From Bacteroidota bacterium (GTDB lineage: Bacteria > Bacteroidota > Bacteroidia > Bacteroidales > Tannerellaceae), in the NCBI GenBank assembly GCA_023429375.1, contig JAEYVY010000016.1, positions 186,001 to 250,000 of the forward strand: a DNA stretch of 64,000 nt, written 5' to 3'. Positions within the stretch are counted from its first letter, which is position 1. Every line of letters starts with the position of its first letter. This document shows, piece after piece, positions 42,912 through 51,653 of the stretch. Below the pieces are notes generated by a model, which did no database searches, had not been told where the DNA came from, and was given only the letters and a program-made list of their open reading frames with translations. Position numbers and translations under genes: made by a program.

Positions 42912-43298
42912 ATGGAAGTAGTAAATGCAATCGGAAGACGTAAAGCCGCAGTGGCTCGCGTATTCGTAAGCGAAGGTACGGGAAAGATTACCATCAACAA
43001 ACGTGATCTTGCAAATTACTTTCCTTCTACCATTCTTCAGTTTATCGTAAAGCAACCTTTAGCTAAACTAGATGCAACTGAAAAATACGACATCAAGATC
43101 AATCTTAATGGAGGTGGTTTCAAAGGTCAGTCTGAAGCAGCTCGTTTAGCAATTGCCCGTGCATTGGTTAAGATCAATCCAGAAGATAAATCAGCTCTGA
43201 GAGCAGAAGGCTTCGTAACTCGTGATCCTCGCGTTGTAGAACGTAAGAAACCGGGACGTCCAAAAGCTCGTAAGAGATTCCAGTTCAGTAAGCGTTAA
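42912..43298 (+). CDS. rpsI: 30S ribosomal protein S9
   Basis: A 128-residue protein of the small subunit, with the typical beginning NAIGRRKAAVARVFVSEGTG, the middle LNGGGFKGQSEAARLAIARA and the C-terminal tail ending RKRFQFSKR, whose last residues reach the ribosomal P site. It follows rplM by 5 nt and is the expected partner in the L13-S9 operon. Its stop is followed by a 135-nt leader before rpsB. Confidence 0.97.
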   Translation: MEVVNAIGRRKAAVARVFVSEGTGKITINKRDLANYFPSTILQFIVKQPLAKLDATEKYDIKINLNGGGFKGQSEAARLAIARALVKINPEDKSALRAEGFVTRDPRVVERKKPGRPKARKRFQFSKR

Positions 43299-43307
43299 TG
43301 CGGTTTG

Positions 43308-43375
43308 CTGGCAAGTTAAAAAGAAGCGTTTAGTATCTAAATTAATGGGATTTTTCTTGCATGTGTATATGCCGG
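43308..43375 (+). ncRNA. Structured leader before rpsB
   Basis: Two stems that share bases and so cannot both form: CTGGCA (43308-43313) with TGCCGG (43370-43375), and GCAAG (43311-43315) with CTTGC (43356-43360). Alternative folding of this kind is typical of regulatory leaders; S2-type leaders are known in other phyla. It could also be partly spurious. Confidence 0.35.
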
Positions 43376-43433
43376 AAGACTACTCACTAATTGAATGTTA
43401 AACACAGAAAGTAAACGATTTAAAAAGAAAAAA

Positions 43434-44276
43434 ATGTCAAGAGTTAATTTTGATCAGTTATTAGAAGCAGGAGTACACTTCGGACACCTTAAAAGAAAGT
43501 GGAATCCAGCTATGGCTCCTTATATCTTTATGGAGCGCAATGGTATTCATATCATTGACTTACACAAAACAGTTGCAAAAGTTGACGAAGCTGCTGAAAT
43601 CTTGAAGCAATTTGCTAAATCAGGAAAGAAAGTACTTTTCGTTGCTACTAAAAAACAAGCAAAACAAATTATTGCCGATAAAGCAAGCGCAATTGGTATG
43701 CCATACGTTATCGAACGTTGGCCAGGTGGTATGTTAACAAACTTCCCAACCATTCGCAAGGCCATCAAGAAGATGACCACTATCGACAAAATGACTAAAG
43801 ACGGCACATTCGATAATCTTTCTAAAAGAGAAAAACTTCAAATCACTCGCCAACGTGCAAAATTGGAAAAGACTTTAGGTTCAATTGTTGACCTGACTCG
43901 TCTTCCTTCAGCATTGTTCGTTGTTGACGTGATGAAAGAACATATCGCAGTACGCGAAGCTAACCGTTTGGGTATACCTGTATTTGGTATGGTGGACACA
44001 AACTCAAACCCAAACAACATCGACTACGTAATTCCTGCTAACGACGATGCTTCTAAATCTGTAGAGGTAATCCTTTCAGCTATTGTTGAAGCGATGAACG
44101 AAGGTTTGCAAGAACGCAAAGCTGAAAAGATCGACACTGAAGCAGCTGGCGAAGAAGCTCCAAAGAGAGAACGCAAAGCTAAAGCTACAGTAAAGAAAGA
44201 ACGCACTAAGAAAGAAGATGACGAAGCGTTGAACGCACAAGTAATCGACAAAGTTGCTAAAGAAATCGAAGAATAA
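43434..44276 (+). CDS. rpsB: 30S ribosomal protein S2
   Basis: 280 residues from the ATG at 43434 (MSRVNFDQLLEAGVHFGH). An earlier in-frame Met at 43395 would add 13 Lys/Arg-rich residues that S2 lacks. Family sequence is clear: FGHLKRKWNPAMAPYIF, ERWPGGMLTNFPTIRKAIK and VFGMVDTNSNPNNIDYVIPA. The C-terminus has a longer, highly charged tail (about residues 235-280, rich in Lys, Arg, Glu) than E. coli S2, as in other Bacteroidota. S2 joins the small subunit late. It is followed by tsf, the usual order. Confidence 0.97.
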   Translation: MSRVNFDQLLEAGVHFGHLKRKWNPAMAPYIFMERNGIHIIDLHKTVAKVDEAAEILKQFAKSGKKVLFVATKKQAKQIIADKASAIGMPYVIERWPGGMLTNFPTIRKAIKKMTTIDKMTKDGTFDNLSKREKLQITRQRAKLEKTLGSIVDLTRLPSALFVVDVMKEHIAVREANRLGIPVFGMVDTNSNPNNIDYVIPANDDASKSVEVILSAIVEAMNEGLQERKAEKIDTEAAGEEAPKRERKAKATVKKERTKKEDDEALNAQVIDKVAKEIEE

Positions 44277-44296
44277 TATATTCTTAAACTGATTCT

Positions 44297-44354
44297 ATGG
44301 TGTGTCAGCGTTGCGATTAATGAGTATTCGTTAAGCAGCAGGTTGGCACATCAT
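44297..44354 (+). ncRNA. Structured leader before tsf
   Basis: Outer stem ATGGTGTGTC (44297-44306) with GGCACATCAT (44345-44354), ten pairs including two G-U pairs, and an inner stem GTTGC (44310-44314) with GCAGC (44335-44339). It lies in the 134-nt gap between rpsB and tsf and has no T-run, so a regulatory or processing element is more likely than a terminator. Confidence 0.45.
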
Positions 44355-44410
44355 TTCGTTTAGAAATCACCTAGGTATTTAGAATAAATCATAAAATAAA
44401 GATAAACATT

Positions 44411-45235
44411 ATGGCAGTTACAATGGCTGATATTTCCCACCTACGCAAAATGAGTGGAGCGGGAATGATGGATTGCAAGAAAGCATTGGAAGAAGCTAAC
44501 GGCGACTTCGACAAGGCAATGGAAATTATTCGTAAAAAAGGACAGGCTGTTGCCGCTAAGCGTTCTGATCGCGAAGCAGCAGAAGGTTGTGTATTGGCAA
44601 AAGAAGAAGGTGGATTTGCTGCAATCGTAGCATTAAAATGCGAAACCGACTTCGTTGCAAAAGGCGAACAATTCATTGGTTTAACTCAAGATATATTGAA
44701 CGCAGCGATTGCAAAAAAACCAGCTACAGCTGAAGAACTTCTTGCGTCTCCATTAGCTGATGGCCGTAGCATTCAAGAACACATCACAGACCGCATCGGT
44801 GTTACAGGTGAAAAAATGGAATTAGGTTTCTATGAATTCACAACTGGTGCATCTACAGTTTCTTATATCCACCCGGGAAATAAATTGGCAACTATCGTAG
44901 CATTCAACCAAGAATTAGATCATCAAGTTGCACGCGATGTAGCTATGCAAGTAGCAGCTATGAATCCTGTTGCAGTTCGTCCTGAAGAAGTATCTGAAAA
45001 GATCATCAATCAGGAATTGGAAATTGCACGTGACAAAGCTCGTGAAGCTGGTAAACCAGAAGAATTGTTGGATAGAATTGCACAAGGTGCTCTTCAAAAA
45101 TTCTACAAAGAAAACACTTTGTTACAACAAGAGTTTGTAAAAGACGCAAAACAAACTATCGAACAATATTTGCAAAAACAAAACAAAGAACTTACAGTTA
45201 CTTCATTCAAGCGTGTATCGCTAAATGTTGACTAA
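44411..45235 (+). CDS. tsf: Elongation factor Ts
   Basis: A 274-residue nucleotide exchange factor that recycles EF-Tu-GDP to EF-Tu-GTP. The N-terminal UBA-like part reads HLRKMSGAGMMDCKKALEEA, followed by the EF-Ts signature CETDFVAKGEQF and the core AMNPVAVRPEEVSEKIINQE. The length is in the family range. It follows rpsB in the usual order, and a strong terminator stands 22 nt downstream. Nothing odd in it. Confidence 0.97.
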   Translation: MAVTMADISHLRKMSGAGMMDCKKALEEANGDFDKAMEIIRKKGQAVAAKRSDREAAEGCVLAKEEGGFAAIVALKCETDFVAKGEQFIGLTQDILNAAIAKKPATAEELLASPLADGRSIQEHITDRIGVTGEKMELGFYEFTTGASTVSYIHPGNKLATIVAFNQELDHQVARDVAMQVAAMNPVAVRPEEVSEKIINQELEIARDKAREAGKPEELLDRIAQGALQKFYKENTLLQQEFVKDAKQTIEQYLQKQNKELTVTSFKRVSLNVD

Positions 45236-45256
45236 TTAAGTTTTTCAATACATAAG

Positions 45257-45296
45257 AAGCCTGAGTATTAAAATACTCGGGCTTTTCTTTTTTTAT
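45257..45296 (+). terminator. Terminator of the rplM-rpsI-rpsB-tsf group
   Basis: A 13-pair stem, 45257-45269 with 45272-45284 (AAGCCTGAGTATT/AATACTCGGGCTT, one G-U pair), two-base loop, then a long T-run. It lies 22 nt after the tsf stop. Confidence 0.92.
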
Positions 45297-45452
45297 TTGT
45301 TTACAATATTTAAAAAGAAAAGAATTATTTTTATAGGCTAACTAGATCAATAATGAGATAAATATTTGCATTTATATGATGTAAAACAAAATTTATTAGT
45401 TTAATTTGTGATAAATAATTTAGGAGAAATGCATTCTCCTCATTAAACGTGA

Positions 45453-47321
45453 ATGAATATGAAGGACACTCTTGAGACTAATCTACCAATTGATGAAAAC
45501 AAATTGGAAGAAACTAAAACACCGGAAACAGCACCGGAAAGTACAAAAACAGTAACAGCAGAAGTTGAAAAAGAAAACATTGCTCCTGAAGAACCACCTC
45601 ATGCCACAGTGGGAAAGTTAACCAAAGAGGAAATTATTTCAAGATTAAGTGAATTAGTAGAGAACATTGAAGATTCTGTTCGTGCTGAAATTGATTCACT
45701 CAAGCAAGCATATTATAAAATCCGCAGAGGAGAAATAGAACATCAGAAAAACGCGTTTATTGAAGAAGGAGGAGAAGAAAAGGATTTTGTAGCAGCTGAA
45801 GATGAGACAGAAAATAAGCTCAAAGAACTTTTGAGCGTTTATAAAGAAAAAAGAGCAGAGATTATTGCCGAAGAAGAAAGAGTAAAATCGGCAAATCACG
45901 CGCTCAAACTTCAGCTCATTGACCAGTTAAAGGCACTAACAGAAAGCCAAGACGATTTCAACAAATTATATAACGAATTCAAAGAAATCCAACAACGCTG
46001 GAAAGAGATTAAGTCAGTTCCTCAAGAAGTAGCCGGTGAACTTTGGCGCAACTATCAGATTTATTCTGAGAAGTTTTATGATATTATCAAAATAAACAAC
46101 CAGTTCAGAGATTACGACTTCAAGAAAAATCTTGAATTGAAAACCGCTTTATGTGAAGCCGTTGAGAAGTTGGAAGAAGAAACTGATGTGGTATCGGCCT
46201 TCCATCAACTACAGAAGCTCCACCAGCAATGGCGTGAAATAGGTCCTGTTGCTAAGGAATTTAGAGAGCAGATATGGGGAAGATTTAAAGCGGCGTCAAC
46301 AGTCATCAACAAACGTCACCAACAACATTTCGAAGAGCTAAAAGGAAAAGAGCAAGACAATCTGGATGCAAAAACGGCCATTTGTGAAGAGATAGAAAGC
46401 ATCGACTATAGCAAATTGCTTACCTTTAAGGATTGGGAAGACATGAATAAAACAATCCTTGCATTGCAAGAAAAATGGAAAACAATTGGTTTTGCTCCAA
46501 AGAAATACAATGTAAAAATATTTGAGCGTTTCCGTGCCGCTTGTGATACTTACTTTAAAAACAAGAGTGAGTTCTACAAAGGAATCAAAGAAGACATGGA
46601 AAAAAATCTTGAACTGAAAAAAGCATTATGCGAAAAGGCAGAAGCACTTAAAGACAGTCAAGACTGGAAAGAGACGACCGATAAATTAATTGCTATTCAA
46701 AAGGAATGGAAAACGATCGGGCCAGTAGCTAGAAAGCACTCAGATGCAATCTGGAAACGGTTTATCACAGCTTGTGATTATTTCTTTGAACAGAAAAGCA
46801 AAAATGTCACCTCACAGAAATCTGTTGAACAGGCAAACTTGGTAGCAAAAAAAGAAGTGATCGAAAAGATCAATGCGATTGACAAATCATTGGATCACGA
46901 TGCTGCAATAGCTCAATTAAAAGAGCTTATGGCTGCATGGAGTGCAATTGGATTTGTGCCATTTAAAGATAAGGACAAAATCTACAAGGAATATCACGAA
47001 GCGGTTGACAAACAATTTGAACGTCTGAATGTGGACAGAAGCGATCGCCGTATGCAATCGTTCAGAGATAACATCTCTGATATGGCAGGAAGTGAACGTG
47101 GTAAAGACCGTCTGTATAATGAGCGTGAAAGATTGATGCGAACCTATGAACGTATGAAGAACGAACTTCAAACCTACGAAAACAATATGGGATTCCTTAG
47201 CGTTTCGTCGAAAGGTGGCGGAGGATTCTTGAAGGATATGGAGCGCAAGATCGAAAAGCTAAAAGAAGAGATGGCGCTTATCGTTAAGAAGATTGATGCA
47301 ATAGACGAAAATTTGGAGTAA
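45453..47321 (+). CDS. DUF349 repeat protein
   Basis: A 622-residue cytoplasmic protein built largely of helices. After an acidic, low-complexity N-terminus (about 1-60) there are five DUF349 units, each with the pattern W-K-x-I-G ... I-W-x-R-F: around FKEIQQRWKEIKSVPQEV, LHQQWREIGPVAKEF, LQEKWKTIGFAPKK, IQKEWKTIGPVARKH and MAAWSAIGFVPFKDK. The C-terminal 120 residues form a coiled coil (RLYNERERLMRTYERMKNE). Such proteins occur throughout Bacteroidota; their role is unknown, possibly RNA- or ribosome-related by their common neighbourhood with translation genes. The start at 45453 is followed two codons later by another Met. A terminator follows. Confidence 0.92.
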   Translation: MNMKDTLETNLPIDENKLEETKTPETAPESTKTVTAEVEKENIAPEEPPHATVGKLTKEEIISRLSELVENIEDSVRAEIDSLKQAYYKIRRGEIEHQKNAFIEEGGEEKDFVAAEDETENKLKELLSVYKEKRAEIIAEEERVKSANHALKLQLIDQLKALTESQDDFNKLYNEFKEIQQRWKEIKSVPQEVAGELWRNYQIYSEKFYDIIKINNQFRDYDFKKNLELKTALCEAVEKLEEETDVVSAFHQLQKLHQQWREIGPVAKEFREQIWGRFKAASTVINKRHQQHFEELKGKEQDNLDAKTAICEEIESIDYSKLLTFKDWEDMNKTILALQEKWKTIGFAPKKYNVKIFERFRAACDTYFKNKSEFYKGIKEDMEKNLELKKALCEKAEALKDSQDWKETTDKLIAIQKEWKTIGPVARKHSDAIWKRFITACDYFFEQKSKNVTSQKSVEQANLVAKKEVIEKINAIDKSLDHDAAIAQLKELMAAWSAIGFVPFKDKDKIYKEYHEAVDKQFERLNVDRSDRRMQSFRDNISDMAGSERGKDRLYNERERLMRTYERMKNELQTYENNMGFLSVSSKGGGGFLKDMERKIEKLKEEMALIVKKIDAIDENLE

Positions 47322-47341
47322 TCAAAATAATTAAACAACGC

Positions 47342-47377
47342 ATAAAGCCGTCTTGTATAAGATGGCTTTATTTTTAT
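47342..47377 (+). terminator. Terminator of the DUF349 gene
   Basis: A 13-pair stem (47342-47354 with 47359-47371, ATAAAGCCGTCTT/AAGATGGCTTTAT, one G-U pair), four-base loop and T-run, 20 nt after the stop. Confidence 0.9.
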
Positions 47378-47386
47378 CCTACCTAA

Positions 47387-48568
47387 ATGCCCGCATTACA
47401 CATTTTTAATCCCGGACATGAAACCGCTGTTTTACATGGCACGCCAAATTATACTCCTCCAGTCAATGTCAGCACGATGACAAAAGACTTGGCTTATCTG
47501 CCCTTATGGTATGCCGATAAAGGTGATTTGGTTTATGTGGAAACTCTAAACGAGGAGTTTTTGAATTCTACACCTCGAGAATTAAACCTCCAAGCCTCTC
47601 CATTCAAAGCAGAAATATCTTATCGTGAACGCTATACTGCTGTACCCTGGGGGCTATCACCTCACATCCTACACTACATTTCATCTGTAACAAAAGGAAA
47701 AGTAATACAGGTTGATATTCCCTCTTGGAGACCGCAATACAAGATGCTTACCGGACGACAAAATACGATAAAGTCCCATCAGCTTATTTGTGAAATAAGC
47801 AAGGAAGAGCATTACCCACTCCCACCGCTTACGATGGATTCATTTGAAAAAGTAGCAGACTATATTAGCAAGGCAGAAGGTCCTGTCGTATTAAAAACAC
47901 CCTTTTCCTCATCCGGTCGCGGTATATTGTGGATTCGCAATTCAAAACTGACCCATTCAGAATGTAACTGGATAAGAGGAGCCATTCAAAAGCAAGGATT
48001 CATCAGCGTAGAGAAGGGTTTAAATAAAACGGTCGACTTTGCTATGGAGTTTTATTCAGACGGTAAAGGTTCTATTCGTTATGAAGGCCTGTCACTCTTC
48101 GGAACAGAACAAAAGGGGGCTTATACCGGAAATATATTGATGCCACAGCCTGCCTTACAAAAGCAAATCGAATCATTGATTGGGAGTGAACAATTAGAAA
48201 AGGCAAAAAAGACCGTCACAGAAGCCATCCAGCAAGTATACAGTAAAGAATATGCTGGATATTTGGGTGTAGATATGATTCTTTATAATGAAGACGGCAT
48301 GACACATATTCATCCTTGTATCGAAGTAAATATGCGTTTTACCATGGGACTAGTAGCTTTGAAATTATTCGAGCACTATGTGCACCCGGAAGCAGTCGGT
48401 CATTATCATGTCACTTTCGATAAAAATCCAGGAGAAGCGTTCAGAAAACACTTGCAGGAGCAAAAAGAAAATCCTTTATTCATTAAAGACGGCAAAATAT
48501 CTAGGGGGTACTTGTCGCTTTGCCCTGTTACAGAAACAACTTATTATCGAGCCTATTTAATCGTTTAA
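47387..48568 (+). CDS. Orphan ATP-grasp-like protein
   Basis: A 393-residue cytoplasmic protein. The start is well placed after a terminator. The part around residues 166-178 (VVLKTPFSSSGRG) and the later YLGVDMILY with HPCIEVNMRFTMG (about 288-318) resemble the ATP- and metal-binding strands of ATP-grasp enzymes, in which Glu and Asn bind Mg-ATP. The N-terminal 160 residues (FNPGHETAVLHGTPNYTPP) are unlike known substrate domains. ATP-grasp enzymes join a carboxylate to an amine or thiol, so it may be a ligase with unknown substrates. The gene is not linked to any biosynthetic cluster here. I recall similar unannotated proteins in other Bacteroidales. Confidence 0.75.
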   Translation: MPALHIFNPGHETAVLHGTPNYTPPVNVSTMTKDLAYLPLWYADKGDLVYVETLNEEFLNSTPRELNLQASPFKAEISYRERYTAVPWGLSPHILHYISSVTKGKVIQVDIPSWRPQYKMLTGRQNTIKSHQLICEISKEEHYPLPPLTMDSFEKVADYISKAEGPVVLKTPFSSSGRGILWIRNSKLTHSECNWIRGAIQKQGFISVEKGLNKTVDFAMEFYSDGKGSIRYEGLSLFGTEQKGAYTGNILMPQPALQKQIESLIGSEQLEKAKKTVTEAIQQVYSKEYAGYLGVDMILYNEDGMTHIHPCIEVNMRFTMGLVALKLFEHYVHPEAVGHYHVTFDKNPGEAFRKHLQEQKENPLFIKDGKISRGYLSLCPVTETTYYRAYLIV

Positions 48569-48602
48569 ATCAGGACCTAAGTTATCAACTCAAACAAAAC
48601 AC

Positions 48603-48610
48603 TATATTTG
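48603..48610 (+). promoter_or_regulatory. -7 element of the LacI-type regulator gene
   Basis: TATATTTG matches TAnnTTTG exactly and lies 40 nt before the start at 48650, which supports that start over the earlier in-frame Met at 48608. No clear -33. Confidence 0.5.
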
Positions 48611-48649
48611 TATATTGACACTAAATCTTTTGAAATACTTTTTATTCTT

Positions 48650-49669
48650 ATGAAAAAACGTCCAATCAGAATCAAAGACATTGCTGAAATATTGAATATT
48701 TCAGTCTCTACCGTATCACGGGCTCTTAGAGACACGTACGACGTTAATAAGGAAACAAGAGAAAAGGTACTTGAAATTGCGAATCAGCTAAAATACAAGC
48801 CGAATTTACATGCCTCAGCTTTGGCTTCAGGTAATACTAAAAACATAGGTGTAGTAATACCATTTATTACCAACTATTATTTCTCAACTGTGATATCAGG
48901 CATTCAGGAAACGGCCTATCATAATGGTTATAACGTGATACTATTAGTTACCAACGATGATGCAGAGCGAGAACAGAGTATGATTGAAAACCTGTCCTTG
49001 ACTAGTCTCGATGGGCTATTAATCTCTATCTCATCCAATTCGACAATCGCTGAACATTTTAAATCTCTCATAGACAGTGGAATCTCACTCGTCTTCTTTG
49101 ATCGTGTTCCGAAAGATATCGAAGCAACTAAAGTGATGCAAGATGACTTCCAGGGAGCTTTTACCGCTACAGAACATTTAATAAACAATGGCTATAGGAA
49201 TATTGCCCATATTGCCGGAAATGAACAATTAGCATTTACACAAAATCGTTTGCAAGGCTATCTGGAAGCATTAAAGAAACATAATATACCTGTCCGCGAA
49301 GAGTGGATTATATATTCCGGTTTTTCACAACAATGTGGTGAAGAAGACACTTTGAAGCTACTTCAGTTACCGGAACCTCCTGAATCAATTTTTGCAGTCA
49401 ACGACCGCAAAGCCGTTGGCGCTATTATCGCACTTAAGAATAGTGGTCTACGAGTTGGCAAAGATGTAGGTGTAATTGGATTCACCAATGACCCAATATC
49501 TACCATTATCGATCCTGCCTTAAGCACGATAGAAGAGCCTGCGTTCGAAATAGGCAAAATGAGTTGTGAACTGTTGATTAAACATATCGGAAACAAGAAA
49601 ATCCTCCCAAAGGAGATTATTCTGCCTAGTAATCTAATTGTACGAGAATCAAGTCTACGTGGGTCTTGA
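48650..49669 (+). CDS. LacI-family transcriptional regulator
   Basis: 339 residues from the ATG at 48650 (MKKRPIRIKDIAEILNISVS); an earlier Met at 48608 lies inside the promoter. The N-terminal LacI helix-turn-helix reads IKDIAEILNISVSTVSRALR, with hinge KPNLHASALASGNTKNIGVV, and the C-terminal half is a periplasmic-binding-protein-like sugar sensor (SLDGLLISISSNST, FDRVPKDIEATKVMQDDF, FTNDPISTIIDPALSTI). It is convergent with nagA (2 nt between the coding regions), and a LacI-type palindrome lies upstream of nagA at 50939-50952. Control of amino-sugar catabolism by this protein is a reasonable inference. Confidence 0.92.
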   Translation: MKKRPIRIKDIAEILNISVSTVSRALRDTYDVNKETREKVLEIANQLKYKPNLHASALASGNTKNIGVVIPFITNYYFSTVISGIQETAYHNGYNVILLVTNDDAEREQSMIENLSLTSLDGLLISISSNSTIAEHFKSLIDSGISLVFFDRVPKDIEATKVMQDDFQGAFTATEHLINNGYRNIAHIAGNEQLAFTQNRLQGYLEALKKHNIPVREEWIIYSGFSQQCGEEDTLKLLQLPEPPESIFAVNDRKAVGAIIALKNSGLRVGKDVGVIGFTNDPISTIIDPALSTIEEPAFEIGKMSCELLIKHIGNKKILPKEIILPSNLIVRESSLRGS

Positions 49670-49671
49670 TC

Positions 49672-50859
49672 TTACCCATAGATTACATTTCCGCCTACGA
49701 TTGTTTTCTTTATTGAAATGGCTTCGTCAAATAAGATGATATCGGCATCCTTCCCTTTCTGCAGAGTGCCTTTCCGATTGTCTATTCCCATAATTCGAGC
49801 CGGATTCTGTGTCAACATTTTCACGGCCTGTAGTAAAGGAACGCCACCCAGCTTCATCATGGTCCGAACCAATCGGTCGGCTGTAGCCACACTTCCTGCA
49901 AAGGCTGTTTTATCCGGTAGTTTAGCAACCTCGTCTTCAATGATTACTTTCAATCCATTACGCAATCCGCCAAGGATGCTCTCTCCTTCCGGCATACCGG
50001 CACCTCGCATAGCATCTGTTACCAACGCGATATGTTCGCTGCCTTTAATCTTATAGATGAGCTTCAAAAATGGCTCAGGTAAATGAATACCATCGCAAAT
50101 AACCTCTACATCCATCTCATCGATTAAGAATGCACTTTCAATCACTCCGGCATAACGGAAGGCATTGCGACGAGTTACTCCAGACATACCAGAATACAAA
50201 TGAGTCGCCAATTTATATCCATATTCAAACGCACGAATTACATCTTCGTAAACAGCATCTGAGTGGGCAATAGCCGGCATCACACCATATTCTTTGAGGG
50301 CAAGAGCAAATTCAATTGATCCGGGAAGTTCGGGAGCCGAGCTCCAACGTGCAATGTACTTTCCGTACGTTTTTAAAATATCAAGATATTCTTCTGGATT
50401 TGGATTTCGTATATAACGTGGGTCTTGAGCACCTCTTTGATTCATTGAAAAATAAGGGCCTTCAAGATGCAACCCAAGAAACTGAGCTCCATGTGTATTC
50501 TTTTGAAGAGCCTCTTCGTAAACACGAAAAGTTTCGATTAAATCTTCCTGCTCACTGGTCAAGGTTGTAGGGACCAGCGAAGTAGTACCATATTTAGCAT
50601 GGGTTTCTGCAACCTTTAAAAAAGCATCCACATTGCCATCCATGAAATCAGCTCCACCACCACCATGCACATGCAGGTCAATAAATCCCGGAGAGACATA
50701 ATCCTGCTTCGCATCTATGACTAGGTCTGCTTCAAAAGGTATATCGCCTTCTTCAACAGCTATTATCTTTCCATCGGCTATCAATACCGTTCCATTTTCA
50801 ATTAATCTGTATGGAGTAATCAGTTTTCCGTTTGTTATTTTAATACGTGATTTCATCAT
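49672..50859 (-). CDS. nagA: N-acetylglucosamine-6-phosphate deacetylase
   Basis: A 395-residue amidohydrolase that removes acetate from GlcNAc-6-phosphate, an early step in using amino sugars and recycled cell wall. Key motifs: HVHGGGGADFMDG (first metal-site His pair), HLEGPYFS (catalytic-site Glu), AHSDAVYEDV and HLYSGMSGVTRR (His ligands), and LVTDAMRGAG (the general base Asp). The N- and C-terminal beta-sandwich parts are complete (the start MMKSRIKITNGKLITP and the end TIVGGNVIYG). Two Met codons stand at the start, uncertain by one residue. nagB, the deaminase usually next, is not adjacent. Confidence 0.95.
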   Translation of the reverse strand: MMKSRIKITNGKLITPYRLIENGTVLIADGKIIAVEEGDIPFEADLVIDAKQDYVSPGFIDLHVHGGGGADFMDGNVDAFLKVAETHAKYGTTSLVPTTLTSEQEDLIETFRVYEEALQKNTHGAQFLGLHLEGPYFSMNQRGAQDPRYIRNPNPEEYLDILKTYGKYIARWSSAPELPGSIEFALALKEYGVMPAIAHSDAVYEDVIRAFEYGYKLATHLYSGMSGVTRRNAFRYAGVIESAFLIDEMDVEVICDGIHLPEPFLKLIYKIKGSEHIALVTDAMRGAGMPEGESILGGLRNGLKVIIEDEVAKLPDKTAFAGSVATADRLVRTMMKLGGVPLLQAVKMLTQNPARIMGIDNRKGTLQKGKDADIILFDEAISIKKTIVGGNVIYG

Positions 50860-50938
50860 TCACTTATTTAGGGTTCAATTCTTACGTTAAATAAAACAAT
50901 TCTCAGATACAATTGGATGTAAAGCAACAATAAAAAAC

Positions 50939-50952
50939 CGATAACGTTATCG
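50939..50952. promoter_or_regulatory. LacI-type operator upstream of nagA
   Basis: CGATAACGTTATCG is a perfect 14-bp palindrome with the central CG typical of LacI/GalR operators. It is 80 bp before the nagA start and between nagA and the divergent flavodoxin gene. The LacI-type regulator encoded beside nagA is the likely ligand. Confidence 0.7.
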
Positions 50953-51089
50953 AAAAATGTAAATACCTAACATTAGGTGATAAATGAGTTAAAATACGCA
51001 CAAATAGGTATTGATGTCAACAGGTGATTGTGTGAACTTTGCTACATCCTTTATTGTTGATAAGTTATATTCGAAATTGTAATTATTTT

Positions 51090-51596
51090 ATGAAAAAGAC
51101 AGGTGTATTTTACGGTTCTTCAACCGGTACAGTAGAAGATTTAGCAAACCGCATCGCGGGCAAATTAGGTGTTGATTCTTCTGATATATTCAACGTAAGT
51201 GATATTGAAGCTGACGTTGTAGCTCCTTATGACTTATTGGTATTAGGCTCGTCAACCTGGGGAGCTGGTGACCTGCAGGACGACTGGGAAGATTTTTTAA
51301 ATAAACTAAAAAAAGCAGACCTCTCCGGAAAGTTTGTTGCCATTTTTGGTGCAGGCGACTCAGCCTCTTTCAGTGATACCTTCTGTGATGCGATCGGAAC
51401 CATTTATGACGCACTTCAGGGTACAGGCTGTACTTTTGTCGGGGCTGTTTCTACAGATGGATATACTTTCGATGAGTCTACAGCATTGAAAGACGGCAAA
51501 TTCGTTGGTCTACCATTAGATGAACTTAATGAAGACGGAGAATCTGACGCTCGTATCGATGCTTGGGTGGAGCAATTGAAAAACGAAGTAGCATAA
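51090..51596 (+). CDS. fldA: Flavodoxin
   Basis: 168 residues from the ATG at 51090 (MKKTGVFYGSSTGTVEDLAN); a longer frame from 51039 lacks family-like sequence. Flavodoxin carries FMN and moves electrons at low potential, replacing ferredoxin under iron limitation or serving as partner of radical-SAM and pyruvate oxidoreductase enzymes. The FMN phosphate loop is GSSTGTVEDL (about 9-18), and the isoalloxazine-contacting loops are GSSTWGAGDLQDDW and GAGDSASFSDTFCDAIG. The length fits long-chain flavodoxins. It is divergent from nagA and ended by a bidirectional terminator. Confidence 0.97.
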   Translation: MKKTGVFYGSSTGTVEDLANRIAGKLGVDSSDIFNVSDIEADVVAPYDLLVLGSSTWGAGDLQDDWEDFLNKLKKADLSGKFVAIFGAGDSASFSDTFCDAIGTIYDALQGTGCTFVGAVSTDGYTFDESTALKDGKFVGLPLDELNEDGESDARIDAWVEQLKNEVA

Positions 51597-51616
51597 TCTG
51601 TTTACTGCATGTTTAT

Positions 51617-51653
51617 AGAAAAAGGGAATGTATGACTTACATTTCCTTTTTTT
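51617..51653. terminator. Bidirectional terminator between flavodoxin and thiamine pyrophosphokinase
   Basis: A stem of about 12 pairs (GGGAATGTA with TACATTTCC) is flanked by an A-run on the left and a T-run on the right, giving T-runs on both strands for the two convergent genes. Confidence 0.85.
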
